A DNA stretch of 64,000 bases. It comes from Gelatoporia subvermispora B. Taxonomy: Eukaryota; Basidiomycota; Agaricomycetes; Polyporales; Gelatoporiaceae. The number at the start of each line of letters is the position of its first letter. Position 1 is the first letter of the stretch. The position numbers and the translations under genes were made by a program. Location of the stretch: assembly GCA_000320605.2 (NCBI GenBank), contig KB445811.1, forward strand, positions 62,001 through 126,000. Reading direction: 5' to 3'. The notes below the pieces were generated by a model that worked only from the letters and a program-made list of their open reading frames with translations, searched no databases and was not told the DNA's origin. Below, in pieces: positions 12,114 to 23,287 of the stretch.

Positions 12114-13930
12114 TGTCACGTGTCGAGGTTGGTTGAACCGGAGAGGTGACCAGTGAAGATTCAAGGGCGGTACTGGAGCTGTGCTGAGATCCCTGGGGAT
12201 GCTGCCTTTCGCCTTTCTCGCTGGCCCCCTTTTATGCTTTTCAGGACCTCTCTACTCGCGTTCTTGTGCCATGTTCTACGTGATCCTTCGGTCATACCGA
12301 GCCCGCCTGTGAGCGGGCGGCACGTCGTGAGTGCACATGTACCTCAGAAGAGGAAGAACGATGATTTTGCACGCAGCGGTCGAGTCATGTATGCCGGTAT
12401 AGACGGACATGTTCAAAGTCGTTCCTGAGATTCTGCTCGACTTACCGTGTCGCGAAAAGCTGACTCAGGGACAACCCATGATGCACAGCCCGCGACGCGA
12501 GCTCGACTTATAGCTGCGGGCCAATTTGAGCCCTGAAAGCTTGTTTGCACGCACGCAGCACCAGGAAGACATCGCATTTACTTTGACGCCTTTGGCCTGC
12601 CTTTCGAGGCTTGCTGGCGTCTTCATCGCCCTGTTGCGCGCCAAAAAGGCGTCAAAGTCACGCCCAAGGACCAAAAAGGCAGGTAAGTGGATGTTTTTCT
12701 GATGCACCTGCTCAGTTCCAGCGCCGCAGCTCGGTTCTACCGCTGGTGAAAGGAACTGCATACATCTCACTTCATCCGGCGGAGTCCCATCGTGATTCGC
12801 GAGTCCGACGGCCCCGGGTCGTGTCTGCTCATCGCTGCGACTCAAACTGCAAGTGTGCCGTAACCGGGTAACGCGAGGTCACGTCCAACGCCACGAACGT
12901 GATGGAACAGTACGGGTTGTGCACGGTGAGCGCTGAGCATGAGTCAATGTTCCTACTTCTTGATGCTGTCAAGGGTGCGGGAACGCACGAGTCATACCCA
13001 AATATGATGTTCCCGACGCGGCGGGGGGCGCATACGCCCTGGTCCGGTCCCGCCCGTGATACGCACTCACAGCTTCGGCCTCGGTCGAGGCTCGACGTCC
13101 GGTCTGCCAATTTGTGCTCAGCAGTTCCAGGTCCCTGATGGACGCTGCGGCTTTCTAAACGCCCGTGCTCGGCCAATTCTACGTTCGTAACTGTCTATCA
13201 TACCTAGAGCGAACTGATCGGACTCACGTCGAGGTAGGCCGTCTTATTCTAGGCCTTCTTGTTCCTTTCAATCAGGGCCGTTATCGCCGGCACCGAGAAA
13301 TACTCGACAATGTCCCATGATGCATTCCATCTACAATAACGAGACGCAGCATCGACTCAATGACACGTTAATTGGCACCGTTAGAGCTTGCGGACCAAAT
13401 GCGCCTCTTCGCGCGCTATGACGGTGCGATGCAACAAGGAGGGCGCTACGTGGGCCGACATCAAGGTCCTGCAGGGTACATGATTTGCTATGTGCAGCTC
13501 TCGAGCTCGTCGAGGCTCTAGCTGGGCTGCAGGACTCCCCACGGCTGACAGCGGCAAGTCTTCGCTATCTCTGTCGTGATCAAGAATGACATACCTGCAC
13601 CTTGGCATTTTTGGGGATATCGGGCCTGAGAACAACAACGGCGCAATATGCAGGCTACTCGGTGTTGGGCTGTGCTAACCACTGGCTTTCCGCGATGCCC
13701 TACACCGCTCATTTCGTGACTATTGTCTTACCTCTCAGCAAATATTCTTGAGCGTAGTATCACCGTTGCACAACAAATACGGATACGACAGTAATATAGA
13801 GAGCGCATCACTACAGTACACTTCGAACTGGATCAACGGAAGGGCTCATACTGCAAGATCGCTATTGAAAGTCAGTTGCTTCGTACTGATTGTTCAATCG
13901 GCACGCAGAACTTACGCAGAAGAGCCAGAC
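12114..13930. other. Intergenic or decayed sequence
   Basis: No intact gene seen. Between about 13250 and 13700 the plus strand has several coding-like stretches (for example MRLFARYDGAMQQGG) broken by stops and frame changes. They may be remains of an old gene, but I could not name a family. Confidence 0.4.
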
Positions 13931-14454
13931 TCAGATACCTGGTCCGGAAGAGTTGCCAGCTGTTGCTGTCGTTGTGTTATCCAGACGTCCTGTATTGCCG
14001 GTCGGAGCAGCAGCAGGTGCAGCCCCAGTGGCATCGCGGCGGCGCTCGGGCAACGGAGGCGCTGCTGTCGTAGTCGGCTGCGTACCGACGCTCTCTTGCC
14101 CGACCACTCCAGATGCAGCGTTCCCGGGATTGACACCCTTCATGCGTGCGACGCCTTCCTTCGTCTCCCGTGTGCCAACGTCGGTCTCAGCATGTTTACC
14201 CCCCGAGCCAGTAAGGGTATCGACAAAGTCCATCGCGTTTCCGCGGATGGAATCCCCAGCTCCTGATTCCTCGCAAGATAAGTTGTAGATCCACTATCAA
14301 GCTCGTAGTTTACGCGCCTGCAAACGTCTGCCATGCTCCTCTGTACCGAGCCTGTTGAACGACTACTAACAACCATTTTGGAGAACACTCACTTGATCGC
14401 ATTTCCTGCAGACCCGCCCGCAGAAGATCCGGTACTGGTGTTATTGGATGACAT
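13931..14454 (-). CDS. Small HGxGExIRG-type basidiomycete protein, paralogue 1
   Basis: Three exons (14454-14393, 14340-14318, 14262-13931) give 138 residues beginning MSSNNTSTGSSAGGSAGNAIK. Exon 2 supplies GAWQTFAG and exon 3 GDSIRGNAMDFVDTLTGSGG, then a Thr/Ala/Pro-rich disordered tail. The paralogue at 22.0 kb has exons 1 and 2 of exactly the same lengths (62 and 23 nt) and the same phases, which fixes this model. The second intron therefore starts GCGCGT (a GC-AG intron). The pattern of Gly-rich start, amphipathic middle and disordered tail recalls small stress-associated CsbD-like proteins, but function is unknown. Confidence 0.72.
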
Positions 14455-15272
14455 ATTCTGGAACAGTATGGTGGTTGTAGAATGCGATGTTGGTAGGTGC
14501 TCCTGGTGACTGTCCTATCAACTCTTATACCATCTCTCGACGCCACTCTGTCCCAATTAGGCATCTATGACGTCGCCGTTTATGCGACCGCCCAGCTCAC
14601 GTGAGATGACCGCATGCAGCCTCAAGAACATCAAACTGTTTCGCTTGCACGGCAGTAGCGGGTCTGTGACGAAAGTCTTGCACTTAAGAGCTTTATTTCT
14701 TTAGAAAGTGCGTACACAGATGACTGCATCGCGATGCCTCAGGTCGTAACTCATTCTATGTCTCAAGTCTCAGAGTCAGAGTCAATGCTAGAATCCGTAC
14801 CATCGCGTTCCGCCAGGACTACAATGACAACCATGGTCGGTGGTCATCTCGGGAGTCAAGTATCAAATAAGACAATTGTTGTAAAACCAGAAAGGTATAT
14901 TTACAACGTTCGCAGAGCCGTAGCACTGGTTTGTTGCACTCAAAGCTTAACTTGCCGGTGCGATGCTCGGACGGCGACGCTCACGACATTTCTGCATCTC
15001 TGTGGCCGAGGACTCCGTCATCAGCCTGTTTAACACTACCGTTTCCTTGTTTCTTGGGGTTCCTTGTCTTCGATGCGGGATGTACCACATGCTGCGATAT
15101 GACCTTCTCTTGGCGTTCTCTTTGTTCGGATTACTTAAGACCGCAGCTGGGGACGAATGCAAAGACTCACCTGCACATCCAACGCCCATTCAACGCAAGT
15201 GCGACATCATTCACTTAATCTGGTGAGTCTCTGAAATGTAAGAATTCGCACTAGAGTCAAAAATATCAATCC
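14455..15272. other. Intergenic, nothing recognised
   Basis: No supported gene. An F-box, if the pseudogene downstream ever had one, is not recognisable here. Confidence 0.45.
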
Positions 15273-16981
15273 ATGTCCCCATGTCTTTCATTACGACAGA
15301 CATCCACGATGCAGAACACATGGCAAGCGCCGCTCGCGATGAACCTCCCTCAGATTCAGCGACCGTCCTTTCCTCATGACAGACTTTGGCTCTCGTGTAC
15401 ACAGATCACCCTGGAGTATGCACAGACTACCATAGACTGGGGGGATACCGCACTCGAGCGTGTTGGTCAATGGGATGGCATCATAGTCGATGGTCAACGA
15501 GCCGAAGAAATCGCGTTCTTCGAAGTCTTCTTCACGCATGCTCAGGGGAGACTTGTTGACATCGATGTCTCGGGTTTGGATATACCAGCTCATCATCAAG
15601 CACACATCCTCACTGCCATTCGATCTTTTGCATCCCGTATACGCTTGCTTGTTGCTCGGATGGAAGAGGAGGCCTGCCTCTGTATCCCCAAGCTCAGTAT
15701 GCCCAACCTGGAGACATTGTGTTTGGATAGCGACCCGATTTCGGACCTATCCCATGTATAGCCGAAGCGAAATCGATTCGCACGTCTCCAGCACCTCCAG
15801 ATCTGCGGTCAATACCAATACCAGGACGACATGCGGGTCGAGCCACTGGCTAATCTTGCCTTGGCATCTTTGACCACGTTGTATCTGGACAATTGTAGCA
15901 TCGAGTGGGCTGTGTCGGATCTCTTGGATGCTCTATAAAAAAGCAAATCCCTCCAACGTCTCCGAATGGTGAGAGCCCTACCAGCGGATGATGGCTCTTG
16001 GGACGACTTCGTCGACCACGTGGTGTCACTTCCGAGTATTCGCCACCTTGAACTCATCGATAGTTTCTATACCCTTGGTTCCTTCGTCCCGCACTTCCGT
16101 ATATCCCGTGGATGCGAAGTGCACCTGGGCATTGACTATGTGTCCCCGAAAGTAGATCATCCCAACTGCACCCCTGCACTCGCTCTCCAAACCGTCTATA
16201 CCAAGCTCGAACACCGAATCGACGGCTCTGCAGGAACGATCAGCGCCATTTCCGTCGATTTGTTCGATACTCAGCTGGAGAATGGAAAAGTCGAATACAA
16301 AGACGATATATTTGGGACTCCTATGGACACCGAATGGAGCGCCTGGGGGGCACGCATCGAGTTTCATGCATCGCACCGTAATACAGAACCAGACGAGACT
16401 CCTAGACTGACACTCACGATCAAGCCTGATTTCACAACCGGACCGGAGTACGGCGCTACAGGCATGCTGCACGATCGTGACGCCTCAAGCAACTAGTGGC
16501 GCGGTCAATTGAGGGGGTCCCTCTCGGACGAAACAACATGATAACGGGAATATTCATCGGGATACGCATGAACGAAGACATGCTCTCCGAGCTGGGCATG
16601 ATGTGGAGAGACATTCTACGACCTTTCAAGCACTCGGCCCGAATCGAGGTGAACGGGAGCTGCCCGGACGACCTCCTAGACGAGCTCATGGTCAAACACA
16701 GCGTCCCTCCGATATGCGACTATCTCAGGCACCTCAGAGTCTGTTGCGAGGAAGCCGACCAGCGAAGCGAACGAGCGATCATGCGCGTGGTGGCCTCTCG
16801 TGCGCGGGCGGACAAGAAGCTCCACACGCTCGAATTGGAGGCTTCTGACACGCGCCTCGATTCCTTCATGGCGCAGTACGAAGAACGATTGAAGCGTCAC
16901 GTTGAGCTGTTGACCCGCGTCACCGCAGCGAACGGTGAGGGGAAGCAGGGAGTTGAGCATCATGATTCGATGCTGAGCTGA
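15273..16981 (+). pseudogene. F-box/LRR-like protein gene, broken
   Basis: One frame stays protein-like from 15273 to 16493, with leucine-rich text such as LETLCLDSDPISDLSHV, LASLTTLYLDNCSIEWAVSD and LPSIRHLELIDS. It is cut by TAG at 15759-15761 and TAA at 15936-15938. A third stop at 16494 is followed by continued coding-like sequence in another frame (16496-16981: RIEVNGSCPDDLLDELMVKH...). Neither internal stop sits in a convincing intron. The only splice-like interval around the first is 36 nt, shorter than any intron here. The spacing of LRR-like segments resembles the C-terminal half of mushroom F-box proteins. The F-box itself is missing. Confidence 0.6.
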
Positions 16982-17483
16982 GGTGGATGTTAAGGCAAAC
17001 GACTCACATGGTTTACGAATCATACGGGAATGAGGCACTCACTGGACAGTATGAGCTCATCGAGTCTGCGAAGCTTTAAAACTTATCTGTATTGTATTCG
17101 TATCCTCGCTACTACATATCCTACGGCCTCTCATGTAGCGAATGCGATCCAACACGACATCGATGGCCTGTCCACCGCTGGAGGCGCGTTCAGAAATCTA
17201 CACACACCCAACATGAACTATTGGCTCAGTGCCCGCAGAGCGACCGATACGCGGTGGTCTCCTTCGAAAGGAATGGAAGAAAATGCGGTATCGATACAAG
17301 CACACTGCAGGGATATATCACATATGAGGATGGCACCTCATGGCATATGTAGCATACGTCATGATCCAGTAAGCTACAACAGAAAGCATACGCGACAGCG
17401 ACGACGGCGACAAGCGCCTTTTGCGGAATCGACGATGACCAATCAAGACCACCACGGAACGGCCTGCCAGTAAAATCAGACGA
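16982..17483. other. Intergenic, nothing recognised
   Basis: Short space between the broken LRR frame and the 3' end of the eL8 gene. No gene seen. Confidence 0.5.
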
Positions 17484-18480
17484 TTAGAGCTTGGCAGCGT
17501 TAGCCGCGGAGAGCGTCTGGCCAGCAGCCTTAGCACGCTTGCGGAGCATCTGGGTCGACTTGTTGCCGCGGATACCTCCACCCCACTGGCGGCGGTGCTC
17601 CTCGTACTTGTCGCTGCTATGGCGAACGGGTCAGAACATAGTTGCTTTAGACACAAATGATTGTCTCACAAGTTGGCCTTGGCGGCGCTGACGAGAGTGC
17701 TCAGCTCGCGCTGGTCCTCAGACTTGACATCCTGGAGGGTGACGACAGCAGCAGTCTTCTTGTGCACAACCGTGCCGAGACGGGCCTTGCCCTTGACGAT
17801 GACGTAAGGGACACCCATCTTGCGGCAAAGCGCGGGAAGGAAGACGACGAGCTCGATGGGGTCGACATCGTGGGCGATGACGACAAGGCTGGCCTTCTTG
17901 GCCTCAACGAGAGCAACGCAGTGGTTGAGACCGTACTTGACGAAAAGGGGCTTCTTGGTCTCCTGTGAAGAAGGGAGTCAGGACAACTGTCAGACTGCGG
18001 CGAAGAGGAACTAACCTTGGCCTGAGCCTCCTTCTCCTCAGCAGTGGCCTTGGCGAGGGCGTCAAGGCGAGCCTTCTTCTCCTGCTTAGTCTCAGGGCGG
18101 TACTTGTTCAGGAGCTTGAACAGCTGCGTCGCAGTGTTCTTGTCGAGGGTGTGCGAGAACTGCGCGATAGCCGGGGGAACCTTCAGGCGCTGGTGAAGGA
18201 TGACCTTCTGGCGCTGGAGGCGGACGTATTCCGGCCACTTCACGAAGCGGGTGAGATCGGTCTTGGGGCGGACGTCCTGGCCTATTACAGTTCCGATAAG
18301 CTCAGATAGCATGTAATCGTCGAGGGAATGGTAATCATACCGATACCGAAGTTCTTCGGGCGTGACTCGAAGAGGGGGTTCTTCTGAGTCTTGGTCTGCT
18401 TGCTGGCGCCGAAGGGGGCGGCCGCGACCTTCTTGCCGGATCCTTTGGTGGCCTTGGGCTGGTCATTGAGACGAGGCAAT
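17484..18480 (-). CDS. RPL8: Cytosolic large-subunit ribosomal protein eL8 (L7Ae family)
   Basis: A structural protein of the 60S subunit. The exons read in order [17 protein letters not shown]...[54 protein letters not shown], then [20 protein letters not shown]. Next comes [20 protein letters not shown], the L7Ae RNA-binding core, and [20 protein letters not shown]. It ends [12 protein letters not shown] with TAA at 17484-17486. Three internal introns are clear, at FGIG/QDV, EAQA/KETKK and in [14 protein letters not shown]. The first coding exon is not resolved: there is no in-frame ATG before PKAT at about 18455, so a short 5' exon upstream, spliced to the acceptor near 18456, is likely, as in many fungal ribosomal genes. 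Confidence 0.93.
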
Positions 18481-21400
18481 CAGCAAACGGCGCGCTCTAC
18501 AAGCATCCGCCATTGCGATGCACTCGGAGCTCTAGCGCAAGCACTCGTGTCGGTTTCCGGACACGAGCACAGGCCCAGCATTTGCTTCGTCGCGTCGTCG
18601 CTCCGCAAACGCGAGCTCGGCGGTAGCAATATCGACTGTTGTGGTGAAAGTCCTGTCGAAAGGCGCAAGCTGAGGAAAAGTTAGCAATCACGCGAAGCGT
18701 CATCCAGACAGACGACCCACCATCCATCGCTCTAGCCTGCTCTGTCGACAAGACTTCCACCCGTCGATGGCTCCGAGGGCATCGCAGGACGCGATCCAAG
18801 TATAAATGGGCTCACCATTGTCGTCGATGTTCTTGAAGAGGCTTGGAAACGGCTTGGATGATGTGGAGGACAGCGAGCAGCGAGGTTTTCGGCGGTTTCA
18901 ACTCCGACTGAAATAGGAACTCGGCACCGCGGCACCTGCCACCTTGACCTGAGTCGTCGCGCGCCTATGACTCGGGAGCGCTCTGGATCGACGCTCATGT
19001 CGAATTTGTCCTCTGCCCAGCTGCTGAAGATGATAATACCGGGAGCGCTGCTATCCGTAAATACGATATATTTCGGTCGCCCCTCCCGCCTGAGTCGCTC
19101 ATGCTGCTACTGCGCTGCAAAATCGAATACTTCGGATAAGTGACTGACGTGGCTGCGAGCAGTCAAAACTACGACAAATTGTCCTAATTTTGCTGCATTT
19201 TCAAAGTACCGTTGTGCTCGTTTCTCACTTGGCAGTCTGTTGAATGGCGACATGTCGGCCTCTGTGACAGACTATCAAGCATTTCGGAGCCGGAACGCTA
19301 GGAACCGCATGGTGCAGCATCTTGGCTACTTGAAAGTCTTCTAGCCCTTGTCATAGAAACTACCAAGTTCCGTGATATCTACTCCCATGGAGATTGCTCG
19401 CTGATACAGGGCCGTGCGGATGCCCTCTTTGTGTCTCCTTATCGCCGTCTCCCTTTCGCAACTACCAAGCATGTCACCTGCTAGTCCGCAATCTCCAATG
19501 TCTGGGAGCTTCCGTGAGTCACGCATGAGCTTCCGAAGTCGACTTCCATACCTACGCTCGGTAGAATGAACCTTGCAAGTCCGGCGGTAGTTGTGCCCCT
19601 CTTAGGCAGGCAGTCTCCGCAACGTCATTCGGCGATTGCACTCCCGTCACCAACTCTGAGATTGCGTGCGCCGACGGCCGGCGAGATGACACTAACGGTA
19701 GCTCATTTCCTGTTCACATGCGAAGGCAAGGCATGCGTTTCTTCCCATGACTCCTCACGCGTGCAATCTGAGCCCGCAGTACCCTGCACACCCTCATGTG
19801 AGACCAGCTCGCTCGCTCGAGTCTCCCCCGGGTGGTGATTGGCAGGGCGTCACTCCCAGGACCGAGATGCCGCTGACTGGAACTGTCTGGTGTGTCGACT
19901 GCCGCAGGGGGCGACGACAGTACTTCTAGGTGCCTGGTACCTGGTCTAACTTTGGCAGTTGTTTATCTGAGTTCGTGGGACGGAATCGGGCAGGCAGGCA
20001 GAGCACACGTGCAGTGCTGATCTCAGCGCGCAATGCGCCTGCCGGACACCTCACACTAAACCTTTTGCGGAATGCAGGGATTCACTTGGTCGTGCGCCTC
20101 TTTATGCACCTCCGGAAGATGCGGGACGTGCACTGCACGTCCGCGGCTGCTCTCCGCCGTGGTCCATGCTCACCAACAGTATTTCATATACTTCAGGCGG
20201 CGGACCACTACAGCCCTGATGCCCCGTATCACGTTCAGTACACTGCCTACACAAGGCTGAACATGGATGGCGAATTTCGTCACGTACGATTCTTCGACGT
20301 GCCTGTGTCTATGCTCGATCTCGGGTGACGAGCCTTACATCCGCTTCATTTCCCTGATACTATCGCCCAGCTTCCGGGAATTGCCAATAACCAAGCCCAG
20401 ACGGACCTCTGTCATGGCATCAGCGAAGTATTGGTCAACATTGATGAGTGGCTGCCCAATCCAAGAGACATGACACGGACTGTGCCTGTCCTCAGACTAA
20501 GGCACACCTGCGGCATGCGTGTATGCCGATACGCACTGCATGGCATTGACTGGCGTGACAATCTCAGAATTCAAATAAGCCGGCCACAGCGCGTGAGGTG
20601 TGCCACAACGTCTACTAACGACGATCTACTGCCACGCCGTGAAGCCGAAGTCAAATCTCAGAGGAAGTTTGTGTACAGACAGTGTCAGTGTCAGGAACAT
20701 ATGTGAAATGTAGCGTAAGGGGACAGGCGAGAATACGCCACACATCATCGCACCATTCGACGGCGTTGCCCACACCAATCCTTGCGGCCGCCACCACTCA
20801 GCAAGCACGTCTTGTTCGATGGAACGAGATCCTGCGAGGCATGAGTTTGTGGTACCCAAAGATCAGCATGGGGTGAGCTCGATGGCAGTGAAAGGGTGTG
20901 TAGGATGGTCTCGACGGTCACAACCAGGTCGCCATGTAAGAACGAAGATGAATAAACGCTTATCGAGTAGATTAGCGGATCTCCAGCAGCGCGCCACACG
21001 ACAAGGGCGTTGAGCCACCATTGCGGACCGGTCTCGCATGATGAGAACCGGAGAGGGGAAAAGAGATGAAAGAGAGATATGATAGTGTGAGCTCTGCGAG
21101 CGAGGGGTCTTTTATACTATTGAGCCGCACCAGCTGTCATGTAAGCTCTGGTTGATAACCGCTCTGGCGCACATCCTGGGACTAGCACCATCGCTTCTCA
21201 GATTGGCTCAAGCGCACGGGACCCACTGATTTCGCGCGTGGGCGATATCACGTTGCGAAGGGAGACGCCTCAAAGCAGAAGGTGCATCCCCGCGAGATAG
21301 CGCCGACGTCGCGAGATATGGTGCAACTGCGATCACGTAACACACCGGCGCGAGGCGAAGAAGCAAGGCGTGCGTTATGTTGGGGAGCTCGGGGTCTGCC

Positions 21401-22036
21401 ACGGGGGCAATCCGTATGTTCTCAAGGATAATTCCGACGAGGATGCTGTTGGATGGAACCGCGGATGCGCTTCAATGACAGGGAAGCATCGGCAGACTCG
21501 TGAGCGTCGAAACACGTCGAATACGAGTCCGTTTATACACACATACATCATGGCAGCCTGTGAAGTACATCCTGAAATACTTTCAATTCAAGCTCGCGAA
21601 AGATAAATCAGGGCCACTACGTCCTCGGGGCATCGTCCTCGGAACTGCTGTCTGGTCCGGGAGAATGGCGACTGGCGGCTACTTTCTGCGACCGTTATCC
21701 GAACAGCTCCGCATTGTCACGTAGTACGACAATGAACTGTCAAGGAATCCTATATCGTGCATGGAGCCGGGATCGTGCAATGGATTGTCCCCGGCAAATG
21801 AGATGATTGATAGAGGGGGTTCGTACTCTGGAGAACTGTTACTTCATCAAAAGTCTAACCACAGGAGAGAATCATGACCCTAACCCTAAGGTGGGTGCTG
21901 GCTGTTTTACTCCACGGCTGTGTCATAGTCGGAGTGGAGCTACACCCAGTTATAAGGGCAGCCCATAACCACCCTACAAAACAACAACTTGCTGAACCTG
22001 TTGAACACTGTAAATTTCATCATTCTAGACTGAGAA
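18481..22036. other. Long gene-poor interval
   Basis: Apart from the probable first exon and leader of eL8 near 18.5-18.8 kb, I could support no gene. Open stretches up to about 130 codons occur on both strands but have no recognisable domains and no linked splice sites. A two-unit CCCTAA motif at about 21872-21890 is too short to count as telomeric. Confidence 0.45.
21951..21957 (+). promoter_or_regulatory. TATA-like element of the 22.0-kb gene
   Basis: TATAAGG lies 86 bp upstream of the ATG at 22037 in the sense orientation. Weak evidence by itself. Confidence 0.3.
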
Positions 22037-22709
22037 ATGACATCCAACACGAACACGACTGGAAGTACCAGCGGCAGTTCAGCGGGGCAGAAGATCAGGT
22101 ATGCATGAATGTCGAATTCTTGACACTGCTCGGCACTAGTAATTCATAATCAATGCAGGGGTGCTACGGAAGTCGTCCACGGTAAGCGCGGGAGCTCCGT
22201 CATACACTTGACCTGTCACTTGGTTCAAATGCTTACTATGCGCACTCCCACTGGTAGGCATCGGAGAGAACATCCGCGGCCGAATGATGGACGTCGTCGA
22301 CGATGCGACGGGCTCGAACCGTGGTCACATGGAGACCCATCGTGGGAGGATGGAGACTGAGCAAGGCATGTCTAGAGTGACCGGTCAGACGTATCCCAGC
22401 GCCGCCGCCGGCGCGGGTGGGACGCAACCAGCCAATGCCGCACTCGGTGGCGGCACCGGAGTTGCCGCACCGCAAGGTCCGTATCAAGGCAACTACACTG
22501 CGCAGGGAGACCAGAGTACCGTCCCTTCAGGCGGACCTGGCGCACCAGCGCAGGGGGGACGCAACAACGTGGAGTTCCAGACGGGATACGGGGGCGGCCC
22601 TCAGGCTCAAGGACCGCCGCGAGCCGGCGGCGCGGGCCCACCGCCGGATTATACATCCAGTGGACCTGGTACTGGTGTCCCCTCCGGCGGCCCTCAGCGT
22701 CTCCCGTGA
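22037..22709 (+). CDS. Small HGxGExIRG-type basidiomycete protein, paralogue 2
   Basis: Exons 22037-22098, 22159-22181 and 22258-22709 give 178 residues. It starts MTSNTNTTGSTSGSSAGQKI, crosses a 23-nt exon (GATEVVHG), and continues with GENIRGRMMDVVDDATGSNR, GHMETHRGRMETEQGMSRVT, then a Gly/Pro/Gln-rich disordered tail ending SGGPQRLP. Exon lengths and phases match the 14-kb paralogue, but here both introns are GT-AG. No signal peptide, membrane span or catalytic motif. The conserved part is a short amphipathic segment, so a role in protein or membrane protection is possible but unproven. Confidence 0.82.
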
Positions 22710-22830
22710 ACAACGAGAACGTACGTTGCGCCGTCTTGCCACATCTCAACTGATGACTGAATATCTTTGGACAGCATGTGATATGTTGGGTTCGGCTTGA
22801 TCGAGATTGAGAATATGATAACGCCTCAAG

Positions 22831-22936
22831 CCTATATAGTAGCACTGTGATTAGTATTCTCCTCTCCTGAAGTGATGAATGATCCTATATAGTAGCACTG
22901 TGATTAGTATTCTCCTCTCCTGAAGTGATGAATGAT
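22831..22936. repeat. Perfect 53-bp tandem duplication
   Basis: Bases 22831-22883 are repeated without change at 22884-22936, starting cctatatagtagcactgtga. It lies in the 3' flank of the small-protein gene. Two identical copies point to a recent duplication or a collapsed or expanded assembly repeat. Confidence 0.95.
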
Positions 22937-23287
22937 CGCATACATATATAGCAATACGGACAGCGATATAAACGTGTGCAAGCAATTTACGGCTTCCTGC
23001 TCTTCACAACGGCATACCATCGTGCGCGCCCCGTTCACGTCAAATGTTGCCAGCTTAATCACGCCGTGAGGCCTTGTGAGTGTGAAGGGATGATAACGGC
23101 GCTCTAGGGCCAGGAATGGGCCCTAGCTCTTGATTCCCAGATATGAGGACAATTTCATTAACATGCGAAGATCTCGGCGAGAGAATGAACATTTGAATCT
23201 TGAGCAGTTCCGACAACGCTGCTCGTCAAACCACCCCCGCGCACTTGCCTACCTGGTCGAGCCCCGTGACAGCTAGCAGACCGCCCA

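Noticed and set aside
20600..21010. Possible minus-strand gene below a TATA-like site at 21.1 kb
   Set aside because: Candidate starts run into stops, and no domain or consistent exon join could be found.
21872..21890. Telomere-like CCCTAACCCTAA
   Set aside because: Only two units and no flanking degenerate array. Chance or a minor relic is enough.
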